DNA from: Serratia fonticola
GTDB taxonomy: Bacteria; Pseudomonadota; Gammaproteobacteria; Enterobacterales; Enterobacteriaceae
DNA length: 64,000 bases
Direction: 5' to 3'
Assembly (NCBI RefSeq): GCF_001006005.1
Contig: NZ_CP011254.1
Span: forward strand, 682,001 to 746,000
Under the pieces are notes generated by a model. That model saw only the letters and a list, made by a program, of their open reading frames with translations, searched no databases and was not told the origin of the DNA. Position numbers and translations under genes: made by a program. Within the stretch, counting starts at the first letter, position 1; the number at the start of each line of letters is the position of its first letter. This document shows positions 48,681-56,899 of this stretch, one piece after another.

Positions 48681-49795
48681 CAGTTAACCTTCCTGCCATT
48701 CATAATAATATTTCGCCACAGATTTTGTTTTTTTTGCACCGCGCCGCCTAACACCTGCCGTGCCAGCTCTTGCAATGGTGAAGGATTATTGAAAAACATT
48801 TTTCTCCTAGCACTACCCCCCCCCTTTTCCCGCGAGTAGGGTATGACGGCATCAATAGGATGATTCAACAGCACCCTCATATCATCATGAGTCAACGAAT
48901 TTATCGTTACTGGTCTGGTATCACTGATACAGACAAATAAACGACGCGATACACGATTCGAACGTTTCAAAACTTCGATATTTTCAATCATATTCCGTGC
49001 TACACGCACTGATGACATCGAGCGGTCAAGTACCAGTACAACGCATTTCGACTGTTCGGCTAAGTCACGTTGCAATTCTTTATTCGCGACATTGATCGCT
49101 TGCTCAAACACCACGAAGTTATATTTTTGCAAATCAGGTTGGCTAAGGTCCGGGAGGAATTCGCTCTCCCTACTCATTAAATCAAGCTGTTTCGACACAG
49201 GGGTCAGCTCAGGCAACAGTTTTTTTCCAGTAATGAGGTCCAAATCACGTGAGCCAAACTTACCCTGCACAAATAACGAAGGTAACTTACGGGCTCGAAC
49301 AATCTCATTAGCCAGCAGAAACCCTAAAGTTGTAGTTCCAATCCCACCTTTACAACCCAGAACGCTGACGCTTACCGGATGGCGGATACTCTTCAATTCA
49401 GTACCCAACACCGCCGCCTGTACCAGATTATCCTGCTGTGAATGTATATTGAAATAGTGGATGTTATTTTTCATAAAGCTTTGGGCCAGACCTATTGAAT
49501 CGCTATCACCCACCAGACAGCACCAAGCTCCACGTGGTATCTGTGAATGAATTGTCAGCATAATCTTGTCAACCTCAACGCTGGTTCCTATGTCGACCAC
49601 TACCCCATTGGCATTCTCAGGCACGCTAAGTTGCTGCGTGGTAATATCAACGCGGATTTTTTCAACCGAGCTGATACCTGCCATGCGCAGGTTTTCACTC
49701 AATGCTGTAAAAACTCCAACACGAGGAGATAATATATAAAATTCTTTCTTATTAACATCATTAGATGAAACGCTTTTTTGCGGAAATAACAACAT
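48680..49795 (-). CDS. tadZ: TadZ/CpaE pilus localisation protein
   Basis: 371 residues: an N-terminal receiver-like domain and a C-terminal ParA/MinD-like ATPase domain with the deviant Walker A GCKGGIGTTTLGFLLA. TadZ directs the Tad machine to the pole. First gene of the second half of the locus; 175 bp without a gene separate it from rcpA. AACATT, a poor ribosome site, precedes ATG 49795. Confidence 0.86.
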   Translation of the reverse strand: MLLFPQKSVSSNDVNKKEFYILSPRVGVFTALSENLRMAGISSVEKIRVDITTQQLSVPENANGVVVDIGTSVEVDKIMLTIHSQIPRGAWCCLVGDSDSIGLAQSFMKNNIHYFNIHSQQDNLVQAAVLGTELKSIRHPVSVSVLGCKGGIGTTTLGFLLANEIVRARKLPSLFVQGKFGSRDLDLITGKKLLPELTPVSKQLDLMSRESEFLPDLSQPDLQKYNFVVFEQAINVANKELQRDLAEQSKCVVLVLDRSMSSVRVARNMIENIEVLKRSNRVSRRLFVCISDTRPVTINSLTHDDMRVLLNHPIDAVIPYSREKGGGSARRKMFFNNPSPLQELARQVLGGAVQKKQNLWRNIIMNGRKVN

Positions 49796-49920
49796 TACTT
49801 TCCCTTAACATCCCTATAGAAGAGAACTACCATCATTGAAAGGCGCACAGACTAATTTTCACCTTGCGCTTCTTGGTATGAAATAACCCGAATCTATATA
49901 TACTGTATTTCAGGTATATA

Positions 49921-49945
49921 AAAAGCATGGTTGCGCCCCCCATGC
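49921..49945 (-). terminator. Possible terminator after rcpA inside the Tad locus
   Basis: On the minus strand GCATGG (9-nt loop GGGGCGCAA) CCATGC is followed by TTTTT ATA. It lies just after the rcpA stop. A TATATA-rich stretch then precedes tadZ and could be a promoter. Confidence 0.5.
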
Positions 49946-49970
49946 CATGAAATGGATCAGTGCACCCTTA

Positions 49971-51359
49971 TCAATGGGAAAAACCACCCTGCTCTATAAA
50001 TTCCCGTGCGCGCTTTCTTTCAAGACGATTGTCAATTTTGCTAAGATTAAAAAATCTGGACAACGTAGAGGTTCGCTGGAAATCAGGTATCTTGATATTA
50101 CGCTTATTAGCAGGTTTAACCAGATTTACCGTAGCAACCACAACTAACTCACTGTTCGAACGCTCAGTTGCAGCATTACGAAACATCCCACCTAAGAGAG
50201 GTACATCGCCAATAAACGGGATCTTCGATAGTGCTTCACGTTCGCTATTATTCACCAATCCAGCAAGGAGGAAGCTTTCACCATCCGCCAGTTCTACGAT
50301 GGTTTGGGCCCTTCGGGTCTGGAAAGTTGGAAAGCTCATCCCCGCCTGACTATTGAACGTCGAATCAATATTACTCACCTCTTCATTAAGTGAGATACGG
50401 ATATGTCCCGTATCTCGTACTTTGGCGCCGATATTCAATTTTATGCCGAAGTCTTTATATTGTACGCTCGTGCCATTCTGCGATGATGTGACTAGCGGAA
50501 CTTCTCCTCCCACCAGGAACTGAGCTGTTTCTCCGGATAGTACCGACAAATTCGGCTCAGCCAGTACACGGGCTACTGAGTCGTTACTAATCGCATGGAC
50601 CATACTAGATAGCGTATCAGCGTTAAATTTCACAAAACGAAATGCACCAGGTGTAACACTGGACGACGCTCCTGTGATAGTTCCCCAGTCAACGCCCAGA
50701 TTTTCACTGAAGTTTTTAGTGACTTCGACCACGGTAAGTTTAACATTGACCTGATTGGCAAGTGGCATCTGCAACTTATTAATAACGCCTTTATAAATGA
50801 CCTCATCAAGCCATCCACTACTATTGTTGCTATCGTCGCTCGTACTATCAGCCCCCTGGATAGCGCTGACTTTTTTCTGATTTATAGTCGCCGCCGCACC
50901 AATCCCCTCTCCTACTATCTGATAAATCTTATCTTTTTCATCTTCTGATGCCACCGTTCCCGAGATAACATAACTTTGGCCTATTTTTTTAATCTCAATA
51001 TCACTGCTAGGGAATATTCTGCTGATGTTTTTATGTACTTCGCCGAGCAATGAGTTTACTACCAACGTTGTCTTAAATATCTGCTCTCCATTTTCGTCAA
51101 AAGCAATAACATCTGTTTTCCCCTCTTTACGCGCGTAGGCCACGATGCTCCGATCGCCGATCATCTCATAATCAGCGACCTCGGGTGAAGACATGAAAAC
51201 AGTATCAACACTCCCCTTTACCTGTATAACTTGAGATTCGCCAGGTGACAAATATGACTCTGCAGCGAACGAAGTCTGACTGTGCACGGACACGAACAGA
51301 GACAATATAACTAAAAAATTGCGAAACAGGTTCGCGTGGAAGATTACCTTGACGTTCAA
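49971..51359 (-). CDS. rcpA: RcpA/CpaC outer-membrane secretin
   Basis: 462 residues with a signal peptide (ending about HSQTSFA). N-terminal pilus-type domain (PGESQVIQVKGSVDTVFMSSPEVADY), a BON-like segment (FPSSDIEIKKIGQSYVISGTV), and the secretin domain with RVLAEPNLSVLSGETAQFLVGGEVPL and FLLAGLVNNSEREALSKIPF. It forms the outer-membrane channel. The start is TTG 51359, inside the rcpC stop (TTGA), with GAGGG upstream; no better start exists before the signal peptide. Confidence 0.9.
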   Translation of the reverse strand: MNVKVIFHANLFRNFLVILSLFVSVHSQTSFAAESYLSPGESQVIQVKGSVDTVFMSSPEVADYEMIGDRSIVAYARKEGKTDVIAFDENGEQIFKTTLVVNSLLGEVHKNISRIFPSSDIEIKKIGQSYVISGTVASEDEKDKIYQIVGEGIGAAATINQKKVSAIQGADSTSDDSNNSSGWLDEVIYKGVINKLQMPLANQVNVKLTVVEVTKNFSENLGVDWGTITGASSSVTPGAFRFVKFNADTLSSMVHAISNDSVARVLAEPNLSVLSGETAQFLVGGEVPLVTSSQNGTSVQYKDFGIKLNIGAKVRDTGHIRISLNEEVSNIDSTFNSQAGMSFPTFQTRRAQTIVELADGESFLLAGLVNNSEREALSKIPFIGDVPLLGGMFRNAATERSNSELVVVATVNLVKPANKRNIKIPDFQRTSTLSRFFNLSKIDNRLERKRAREFIEQGGFSH

Positions 51360-52183
51360 TTTTTCCCTCGCAATTCATCTATGGAACTAAATACCGGTAA
51401 TAAATTACCAACTCTTATACGTGAAGGTAGTTTCTGCCCAGGCCTTTCTGGAATAATTATTAGCTCACCTTTACCTTCAATGACTTTAAGCTGGGCATAT
51501 TGTTTTGTACTGACTTTCACAGCGATAGTACCGACTTTTTTTTCATCACCGGCGAATGGTGCATCAATAGAATTATGTTTTTCAACCGGTTTAACTTCCA
51601 AAACTTTCAATCGAGAGAAAATGAGGTCTAATTTTTTTTCACTTTCACTTCTCATAGCCCCAGACACTTCCTGAATGACTGCACCTCCCCCAGTTTTCTT
51701 CTCACTCCCTTTAGAATATCGCAAATACAATGAAATACTATCCCCAGAATGAAGTAATGAGAGCAAATAAGAGTCAATGGAATTAATTATAAGTGGATAA
51801 GGAATCTCATCAGACTTTATGGCATGTTGAAAAAAAGTTGGACTCTCTGGTGATTCAAGCAATTCGGCTGTCAATACACTACCTGCCTCGACATTGTTTC
51901 TTATCAAAAATCCACTTATATCACCTTTTGAGTAAGAACTTATATCACGATTATCCGTAGACTCCGCAGGAATGGTAATCGTGGAGATTTTATAGTCTTC
52001 CGTTCGTAATATTTCTCGTAGCTGCAATGCATTGTTCGCTACTGCAACCTGAATTTTTCGCTCTTTTGTTGAGGAAGGAGGAATCTCAGTCTTTACAATA
52101 GTTTCATTTTTGTTACAAACAATACCAACAACGCCGACTGCCAGTAATAAAACTGACAAAATTAATAGTGTCCGGTGACTCAA
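51356..52183 (-). CDS. rcpC: RcpC/CpaB Flp pilus assembly protein
   Basis: 275 residues: N-terminal membrane anchor (LLILSVLLLAVGVVGIVC), then a SAF-type domain (TITIPAESTDNRDISSYSKG, FLIRNNVEAGSVLTAELLES) as in CpaB and RcpC, and a C-terminal region VGTIAVKVSTKQYAQLKVIEG typical of the family. Start is TTG 52183 with GGAG about 8 bp upstream. Overlaps rcpA by 4 bp. Confidence 0.84.
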   Translation of the reverse strand: MSHRTLLILSVLLLAVGVVGIVCNKNETIVKTEIPPSSTKERKIQVAVANNALQLREILRTEDYKISTITIPAESTDNRDISSYSKGDISGFLIRNNVEAGSVLTAELLESPESPTFFQHAIKSDEIPYPLIINSIDSYLLSLLHSGDSISLYLRYSKGSEKKTGGGAVIQEVSGAMRSESEKKLDLIFSRLKVLEVKPVEKHNSIDAPFAGDEKKVGTIAVKVSTKQYAQLKVIEGKGELIIIPERPGQKLPSRIRVGNLLPVFSSIDELRGKN

Positions 52184-52210
52184 CTTCAGGCTCCTTAAAA
52201 AATATTTACG

Positions 52211-52636
52211 TTATCCTACGGGGTAGGAAAGCATGAATGCTAATGCAATAGGAACGCCATAGGGAATACCATTTTTCTTGACGTTTTTATGATAAAAAAG
52301 TAATCCGATGATCGCACATACTCCACCTAGCACTGCTACCAAGAAAAGATAATTGATGAACTGAACATAGTTAAAGGCAAAAGAGAGAGCAACAATCAAT
52401 TTCACATCGCCAGCCCCCAAAATTTTACTGATAAAGAGCATGAACCCAAAAAATAAAACAAATAATGAAAGAAAAATATTAGGACTTGTATCTGCTGATA
52501 AACTCAAAATACATACCATGAAAATTATCAACAACACATTTGTATTACTTATTATTCTTTTGCGAAGATCATCCATGCAAACTTTAGCCAGGATAATTAT
52601 TATTATCAGGTAACAAACATTATTCAACCACTGCAC
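52211..52636 (-). CDS. tadV: TadV/CpaA prepilin peptidase
   Basis: 141 residues, membrane aspartic protease that cleaves Flp and the pseudopilins. The two catalytic aspartates are in MDDLRKRIISNTN (near residue 24) and GAGDVKLIVAL (GxGD motif, near residue 76). It has several hydrophobic helices and no methylase domain, as is usual for TadV. The start is GTG 52636 (AAGGGG upstream). Ends 27 bp before rcpC. Confidence 0.87.
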   Translation of the reverse strand: MQWLNNVCYLIIIIILAKVCMDDLRKRIISNTNVLLIIFMVCILSLSADTSPNIFLSLFVLFFGFMLFISKILGAGDVKLIVALSFAFNYVQFINYLFLVAVLGGVCAIIGLLFYHKNVKKNGIPYGVPIALAFMLSYPVG

Positions 52637-52774
52637 AGAATGTCCCCTTTATCTTTACGTTCGAAAAATATCGTTCTATACAAGTTTTATTTTCTAATTA
52701 AACCCTACTTAAAATCAGGTGTTTATCTATCAAACAAAATAGACATCTGAAATTAAAATTTTTCTGTTAGTATT

Positions 52775-52801
52775 GGGGGGCGCCCCCCCCCCCCCAAAAA
52801 A
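52775..52801 (-). repeat. Homopolymer tract G6-CG-C13-A6 between flp and tadV
   Basis: The + strand reads G6, CG, C13, then A6 in an otherwise AT-rich spacer. GGGGGGCGCCCCCC is a perfect palindrome. On the coding (minus) strand the order is T6, G13, CG, C6, seven bases after the flp stop. The T-run precedes the hairpin, so it is not an ordinary terminator for flp, but the hairpin could slow transcription or protect the flp mRNA end. Long G/C runs are prone to slippage. Confidence 0.6.
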
Positions 52802-52807
52802 GTATGC

Positions 52808-53041
52808 TTACTTTCCGTTCCCGGTAGTAACACTGGTAATTGAACTAACTATTTTGGTAAAGGCCGTATTAATCGCACCGAGGAAGCCGGAATTTTGGTT
52901 ACCAAAGATAGCTGCCAGCAAGGTTGCCATAGCCACACCAATAAGCGCATATTCGATTGCTGTTACGCCGCGCTGGTCTTTAAGGAACTGCTCACTACGT
53001 AATTGTACCATAATGTATGCTTTCGTGATGATGTTAGTCAT
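52808..53041 (-). CDS. flp: Flp-type major pilin
   Basis: 77 residues. The leader ends in ...DQRG and is followed by VTAIEYALIGVA, which fits the Flp motif (cleavage after Gly, then Glu-Tyr at +5/+6). The mature pilin is about 53 residues, mostly one hydrophobic helix plus a polar tail. GGGAG 6 bp upstream of ATG 53041 is a strong ribosome site, in keeping with high expression. ATG 53011 is an alternative. Substrate of TadV. Confidence 0.92.
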   Translation of the reverse strand: MTNIITKAYIMVQLRSEQFLKDQRGVTAIEYALIGVAMATLLAAIFGNQNSGFLGAINTAFTKIVSSITSVTTGNGK

Positions 53042-53236
53042 TTAAAACTCCCTATTCTAGTAGCGTTTTTTAAAAAATATGTTATCGATAAGAAAGGCAC
53101 AAGCAATAAAATACTGACTAGAGATACTCTCCATTCGCTTGACTACCTGACCATCAAATTAAACACTACTCATTTATCATGATCTTCACTTCACTCTCAT
53201 TTTATTTTTATAAATATCACAATAGAGTGTTTTTTT

Positions 53237-53848
53237 TCATTTTTTGAGAAAGACAACCATAAAAAAGATGATAGTAGTGAGCCAGCACACTGCTAACACA
53301 GCAAGCGTAGTGACAAAAATATTCCAACTCCTGGTCTGATACCAGTTGTCTATGGATGTTTCGTTACTGATACTCTCGGAATGGAGTATTTCTGTATCCA
53401 CTGGAGTTTCTGCGGTCGGCAGGGGTGAATTTATCGGGCCGAGGTTCTCTGCAACGACATTCTTATCATTACTGGTAATGCGCTCTAATAACTCGGTTTC
53501 TGCAATCTTTCCACTGGTAACATAACCAATGTACTTTACTCCGCGGCGAGGAATAGTTTTGATCAAGGTATTAGATAACCCGACGAAGGTGAATGCCTGT
53601 CGTAGCAGATAGAGTTGGCCATAATAGCTGCTCTCTGAAACAGATCCGCGCTGCTCATGCCACACTTTTTTAATAATATTTTGCTTATCTGTTTCACCCT
53701 GCAATAGCAATAACAGAAAACGATAACTGTTTTCTGACAGTTCAAAAATCTTATCACTATCTGATATCAAACAGCGTTTTGAAGGAACGAATATTACGCC
53801 GTTATCGAGAGTAAATATAATATCTTGATATCCTTCCGTACCATGCAT
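53237..53848 (-). CDS. ToxR/CadC-like membrane-anchored winged-helix regulator
   Basis: 203 residues. N-terminal OmpR-type winged helix (FELSENSYRFLLLLLQGETDKQ, VWHEQRGSVSESSYYGQLYLLRQAF, then TLIKTIPRRGVKYIG with the wing), a linker of about 60 residues, and one membrane helix near the C-terminus (IFVTTLAVLAVCWLTTIIFFMVV). There is almost no periplasmic part, unlike CadC or ToxR. It lies just upstream of flp on the same strand with a GGAG ribosome site. Likely controls the Tad locus or the nearby peptide export genes; the target is inferred. Confidence 0.8.
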   Translation of the reverse strand: MHGTEGYQDIIFTLDNGVIFVPSKRCLISDSDKIFELSENSYRFLLLLLQGETDKQNIIKKVWHEQRGSVSESSYYGQLYLLRQAFTFVGLSNTLIKTIPRRGVKYIGYVTSGKIAETELLERITSNDKNVVAENLGPINSPLPTAETPVDTEILHSESISNETSIDNWYQTRSWNIFVTTLAVLAVCWLTTIIFFMVVFLKK

Positions 53849-54387
53849 GTGCTAACTCCGATTTCCATACCCGAATTATAAAATCCCCTAAAAACCATTC
53901 TTAAACATTTTATACTGCCTTGTAAAATAAGTATATTACTTACTCATTTTTTCCGTCAAGAATAGCACTCAATAAATCTTTTGCGAGCTCATTGATTCAT
54001 ATTATAACCTTACTTAATCATCTTAACTACTCATTTACATCATCATGATATATTGCAATATTTTAATGCCCACATCTTGATAAAAAATAATTCATACAGC
54101 ATTACTAACTTGCATATATGATTTTAAAGAATAATAGTCTGATACTGTAGCTGTAAATCCGCATTCTCCACAACCCTGAGGACACCTGTAAGAGGGACAG
54201 TTTATCCATAGCGATATCAATCGCACGTTAACGTCCAATCTTTATTCTTATCGCGGGGGTGATGTCATAATTGTTTAAAACTTCAGAAGTATAATGAAAT
54301 CGACAGGAAAGGATGAACCAGCACATTCCCTGTAAGTCGAAATGATTAACATCACCTTATCAGTTTGATTTTAAACTCTTTACGCTA
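53849..54387. other. AT-rich intergenic region, no gene seen
   Basis: About 540 bp between the ToxR-like gene and the peptide gene's terminator. Neither strand has a convincing ORF or a readable remnant. It should carry the promoter of the ToxR-like gene. Confidence 0.5.
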
Positions 54388-54416
54388 AAATCGGCAGGTT
54401 AGCCACCTGCCGATTT
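54388..54416 (-). terminator. Terminator after the secreted-peptide gene
   Basis: AAATCGGCAGGT / ACCTGCCGATTT is a perfect 12-bp stem with a 5-nt loop, followed by TT on the minus strand (GATTTTAG). It lies 48 bp beyond the peptide stop. Confidence 0.8.
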
Positions 54417-54464
54417 CATTTACGCTGCATCAGGCATTGATCCATTAATGCCTGAATTTATCAT

Positions 54465-54644
54465 TTAGCGCGGGTGAACAACCGGTGGCTTCACTACTGG
54501 CGGTTTAACAGCAGGTGGATTCACTACTTGTGGTCTGGACGAATTTTTATATCCGCAGAACTTTGAGATAACGCAAGAGAACAATTTAAAGAAGAAAAAA
54601 CCACCTACAACCTGGTTAGTTTCCTGAGTTGATAATACCTTCAT
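54465..54644 (-). CDS. Double-glycine-leader secreted peptide, candidate novel class II microcin or signal peptide
   Basis: 59 residues, too short for ordinary gene callers. Start ATG 54644 with GGGA about 8 bp upstream. Leader MKVLSTQETNQVVGG fits the double-glycine consensus (L-S-x-x-E-x-x-x-V-x-G-G; compare ColV MRTLTLNELDSVSGG from memory). Cleavage after G15 would give 44 residues: FFFFKLFSCVISKFCG with two cysteines five residues apart (C24, C30), a short basic/polar link, then a tail of V-[KN]-P-P-[AV] repeats ending VVHPR. It lies 131 bp after a C39-peptidase ABC transporter and an MFP, same strand, and ends at a strong terminator. I do not recognise the mature part. Function (bacteriocin, signal or adhesion-related) is open. 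Confidence 0.75.
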   Translation of the reverse strand: MKVLSTQETNQVVGGFFFFKLFSCVISKFCGYKNSSRPQVVNPPAVKPPVVKPPVVHPR

Positions 54645-54775
54645 TTTTATTTCCCATAAGAAATAGTTAGAACTCTAATTAATATACTGAACATCATTTT
54701 TCAAGTAATGCTCACCTTTTTACTGCGCTCTTTGTCGCAACAATCTAATCATAACCTTTTTTTATCTCACCACCC

Positions 54776-56899
54776 TCATTTTGTCTCAATTTTATCTCTC
54801 TTTAGCTCAATAATTCTGTCAGCAGAATTAATTGTTGACTGGCGATGAGCAACAATAACCTTAGTGATATTCAATGCTGCAATTGCTTCATTGATTCGTG
54901 CCTCATTGTTAACATCAAGATGGCTGGTAGCCTCATCCATAAAGAGAATAGATGGCCTACGATAGAGTGCCCGTGCAATAAATAGTCGCTGTTTTTGACC
55001 TCCCGACAGACTTCCACCCAACTCACTAATTAGTGAGTAATATCCCATTGCCATACTCATAATATCTTCATGTATGTGGCTATCTTTACAGCACTGAATC
55101 ATGTGTTCTTCATCTATTTCTGATTCAAAACCCACAATGTTTTCAGCGATAGTACCAGAGAACAATTTATCCTCCTGGAGCACGCTCGCTATACAGTGGC
55201 GATAGTTATTAATACCTGCAGTTTGTATGTCAATATCATTAATTTTCAACGTTCCTTCAGTCGGAGGAACCAGACCGCTAAGGATCTTCAGCAATGTTGT
55301 TTTTCCCACACCCGAAGGCCCCACAATTGCCACACTTTCGCCTGCTGCAATAGAGAGGTTAAATCCCCTGAGAATGGGTTGACTGATATCGTCATACTGA
55401 TAGTGTAGATTGGTAACTTCAAATTTTGCTGGTCCCACAGCAGGTATAATTCGCCTCGGTGCTGCTTCAGTTTCCGGTGGCGTCAGTGCGATATCTGCAA
55501 CCCTTTCATTATGGAGGCTTAACATTCGAAGCTGTAATACGACATCAATAAGGTTATTGGTGCGCTCTGTGAATTGAGTTCGGTAAGCATTAAAGGCAAT
55601 AAACATGCCAAAGGTCAGTTTGCTATCGATGACCATCGCTGCACCCAGCCATAAAATCAATATTTCATCGAAGGTTGCAATCAACGTGCTCACACTGTTA
55701 AACACCATATCGAGGCGTGAAATGCGAATTTGTGCATTCACTGTATCAATGTTTAAATTCATCCACGAACGCGAGCGAGTACTAGCCAGTCCCATTGATT
55801 TGAGCGTCGTGACTCCGTACAAGGTTTCCATAAAATGCGATTCTGCTTTCGCTTCTTTTATCACGTGTTCTTCATTTGCCTGACGATACAAGCGATAGGT
55901 TGATACGCGCAAAATGGTATACAGCGAAGTAAAGCCCAGAACTACCCATACCAGCCAGCCGCCATATAGGACCATCATTATCAGCACGCCTATCGCTACG
56001 ATAATATCAATAATCCCGCTGACGATATTACTGGTGAAGGTTTCTCGTAAGGTATTGAGAGATCCGAAGCGTGACTGGATATCACCCAGTTTACGTTTTT
56101 CAAAATAGGTAACAGGTAGTTTTAACAGGTGATTGAATAATCCATTTTTCCACTGAATATCTATCAGCGCATTCATCACTACTGAAGTCCACGAACGCAA
56201 CACCATCATTCCTGTGCGAAGCAGCACCAAAACAAGCAATCCAGAGCAAATTACGGTTAGCAAGTCCCGATCACTTGCCTGTACGACATGGTCCATGACC
56301 AGCTGAATGCCCACTGGAAAAATCAGGTTAATGGCTTCAATAACCAAAGAGAGAAAAAATATTTTAGTTAGTGCCGAAGGTAGACCACGAACATTCTTTA
56401 GCAGGGAGCGTAATTTTAACTTATCCCGCCATTTGACAGTAACGAAATCACTCGCAGGCCATACTTCCAGAGCCACGCCGGTAAAGTTTTGTGAAAACTC
56501 ATTATAACTGATTACTCGCTCACCAAAACCTGGGTCATGGATGACAAAATGTGCATGCTTTACCTCGGTCAGCACCACATAATGGTTGTGGTTCCAGTGT
56601 AAAACACATGGCAACTTGAGTTCACTGACTTCATTGATATCCAATGATAGTGCACGTGAATCAAGTTTGAGCTTCTCGGCAATCGTCATTAATGTTGTCA
56701 ATGATGTCCCCTGAGATGACACACCAAAACGCTGACGTAAAGAAAGTAAGTCTGCATCTACACCGTGGAAGTTTCCAATCATCGCTAAACAGGCCAGGCC
56801 ACACTCCGCCTCTTCCGTTTGCAGCATTTTAGGTGTCCGGCGTCGCCAGGACAGGTGTAACCGGTTGTAGAGTTCGCGTATCTTATTATTCTTATTCAT
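54776..56899 (-). CDS. Peptidase-containing ABC exporter (C39, CvaB-like)
   Basis: 707 residues. N-terminal C39 cysteine peptidase domain with EEAECGLACLAMIG (catalytic Cys33), NHNHYVVL (His106) and IHDPGFGE (Asp122). Then six membrane helices (about 165-440), a nucleotide-binding domain with Walker A GPSGVGKTTL, signature LSGGQKQRLFIARAL and Walker B SILFMDEAT. It would cut the double-glycine leader and export the peptide. Start overlaps the MFP stop by 8 bp (ATGAATAA). All catalytic residues are intact. Confidence 0.93.
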   Translation of the reverse strand: MNKNNKIRELYNRLHLSWRRRTPKMLQTEEAECGLACLAMIGNFHGVDADLLSLRQRFGVSSQGTSLTTLMTIAEKLKLDSRALSLDINEVSELKLPCVLHWNHNHYVVLTEVKHAHFVIHDPGFGERVISYNEFSQNFTGVALEVWPASDFVTVKWRDKLKLRSLLKNVRGLPSALTKIFFLSLVIEAINLIFPVGIQLVMDHVVQASDRDLLTVICSGLLVLVLLRTGMMVLRSWTSVVMNALIDIQWKNGLFNHLLKLPVTYFEKRKLGDIQSRFGSLNTLRETFTSNIVSGIIDIIVAIGVLIMMVLYGGWLVWVVLGFTSLYTILRVSTYRLYRQANEEHVIKEAKAESHFMETLYGVTTLKSMGLASTRSRSWMNLNIDTVNAQIRISRLDMVFNSVSTLIATFDEILILWLGAAMVIDSKLTFGMFIAFNAYRTQFTERTNNLIDVVLQLRMLSLHNERVADIALTPPETEAAPRRIIPAVGPAKFEVTNLHYQYDDISQPILRGFNLSIAAGESVAIVGPSGVGKTTLLKILSGLVPPTEGTLKINDIDIQTAGINNYRHCIASVLQEDKLFSGTIAENIVGFESEIDEEHMIQCCKDSHIHEDIMSMAMGYYSLISELGGSLSGGQKQRLFIARALYRRPSILFMDEATSHLDVNNEARINEAIAALNITKVIVAHRQSTINSADRIIELKRDKIETK

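Noticed and set aside
54645..54775. Possible second small peptide or immunity ORF between the ABC gene and the peptide gene
   Set aside because: No frame of useful length with a start and ribosome site was seen on either strand.
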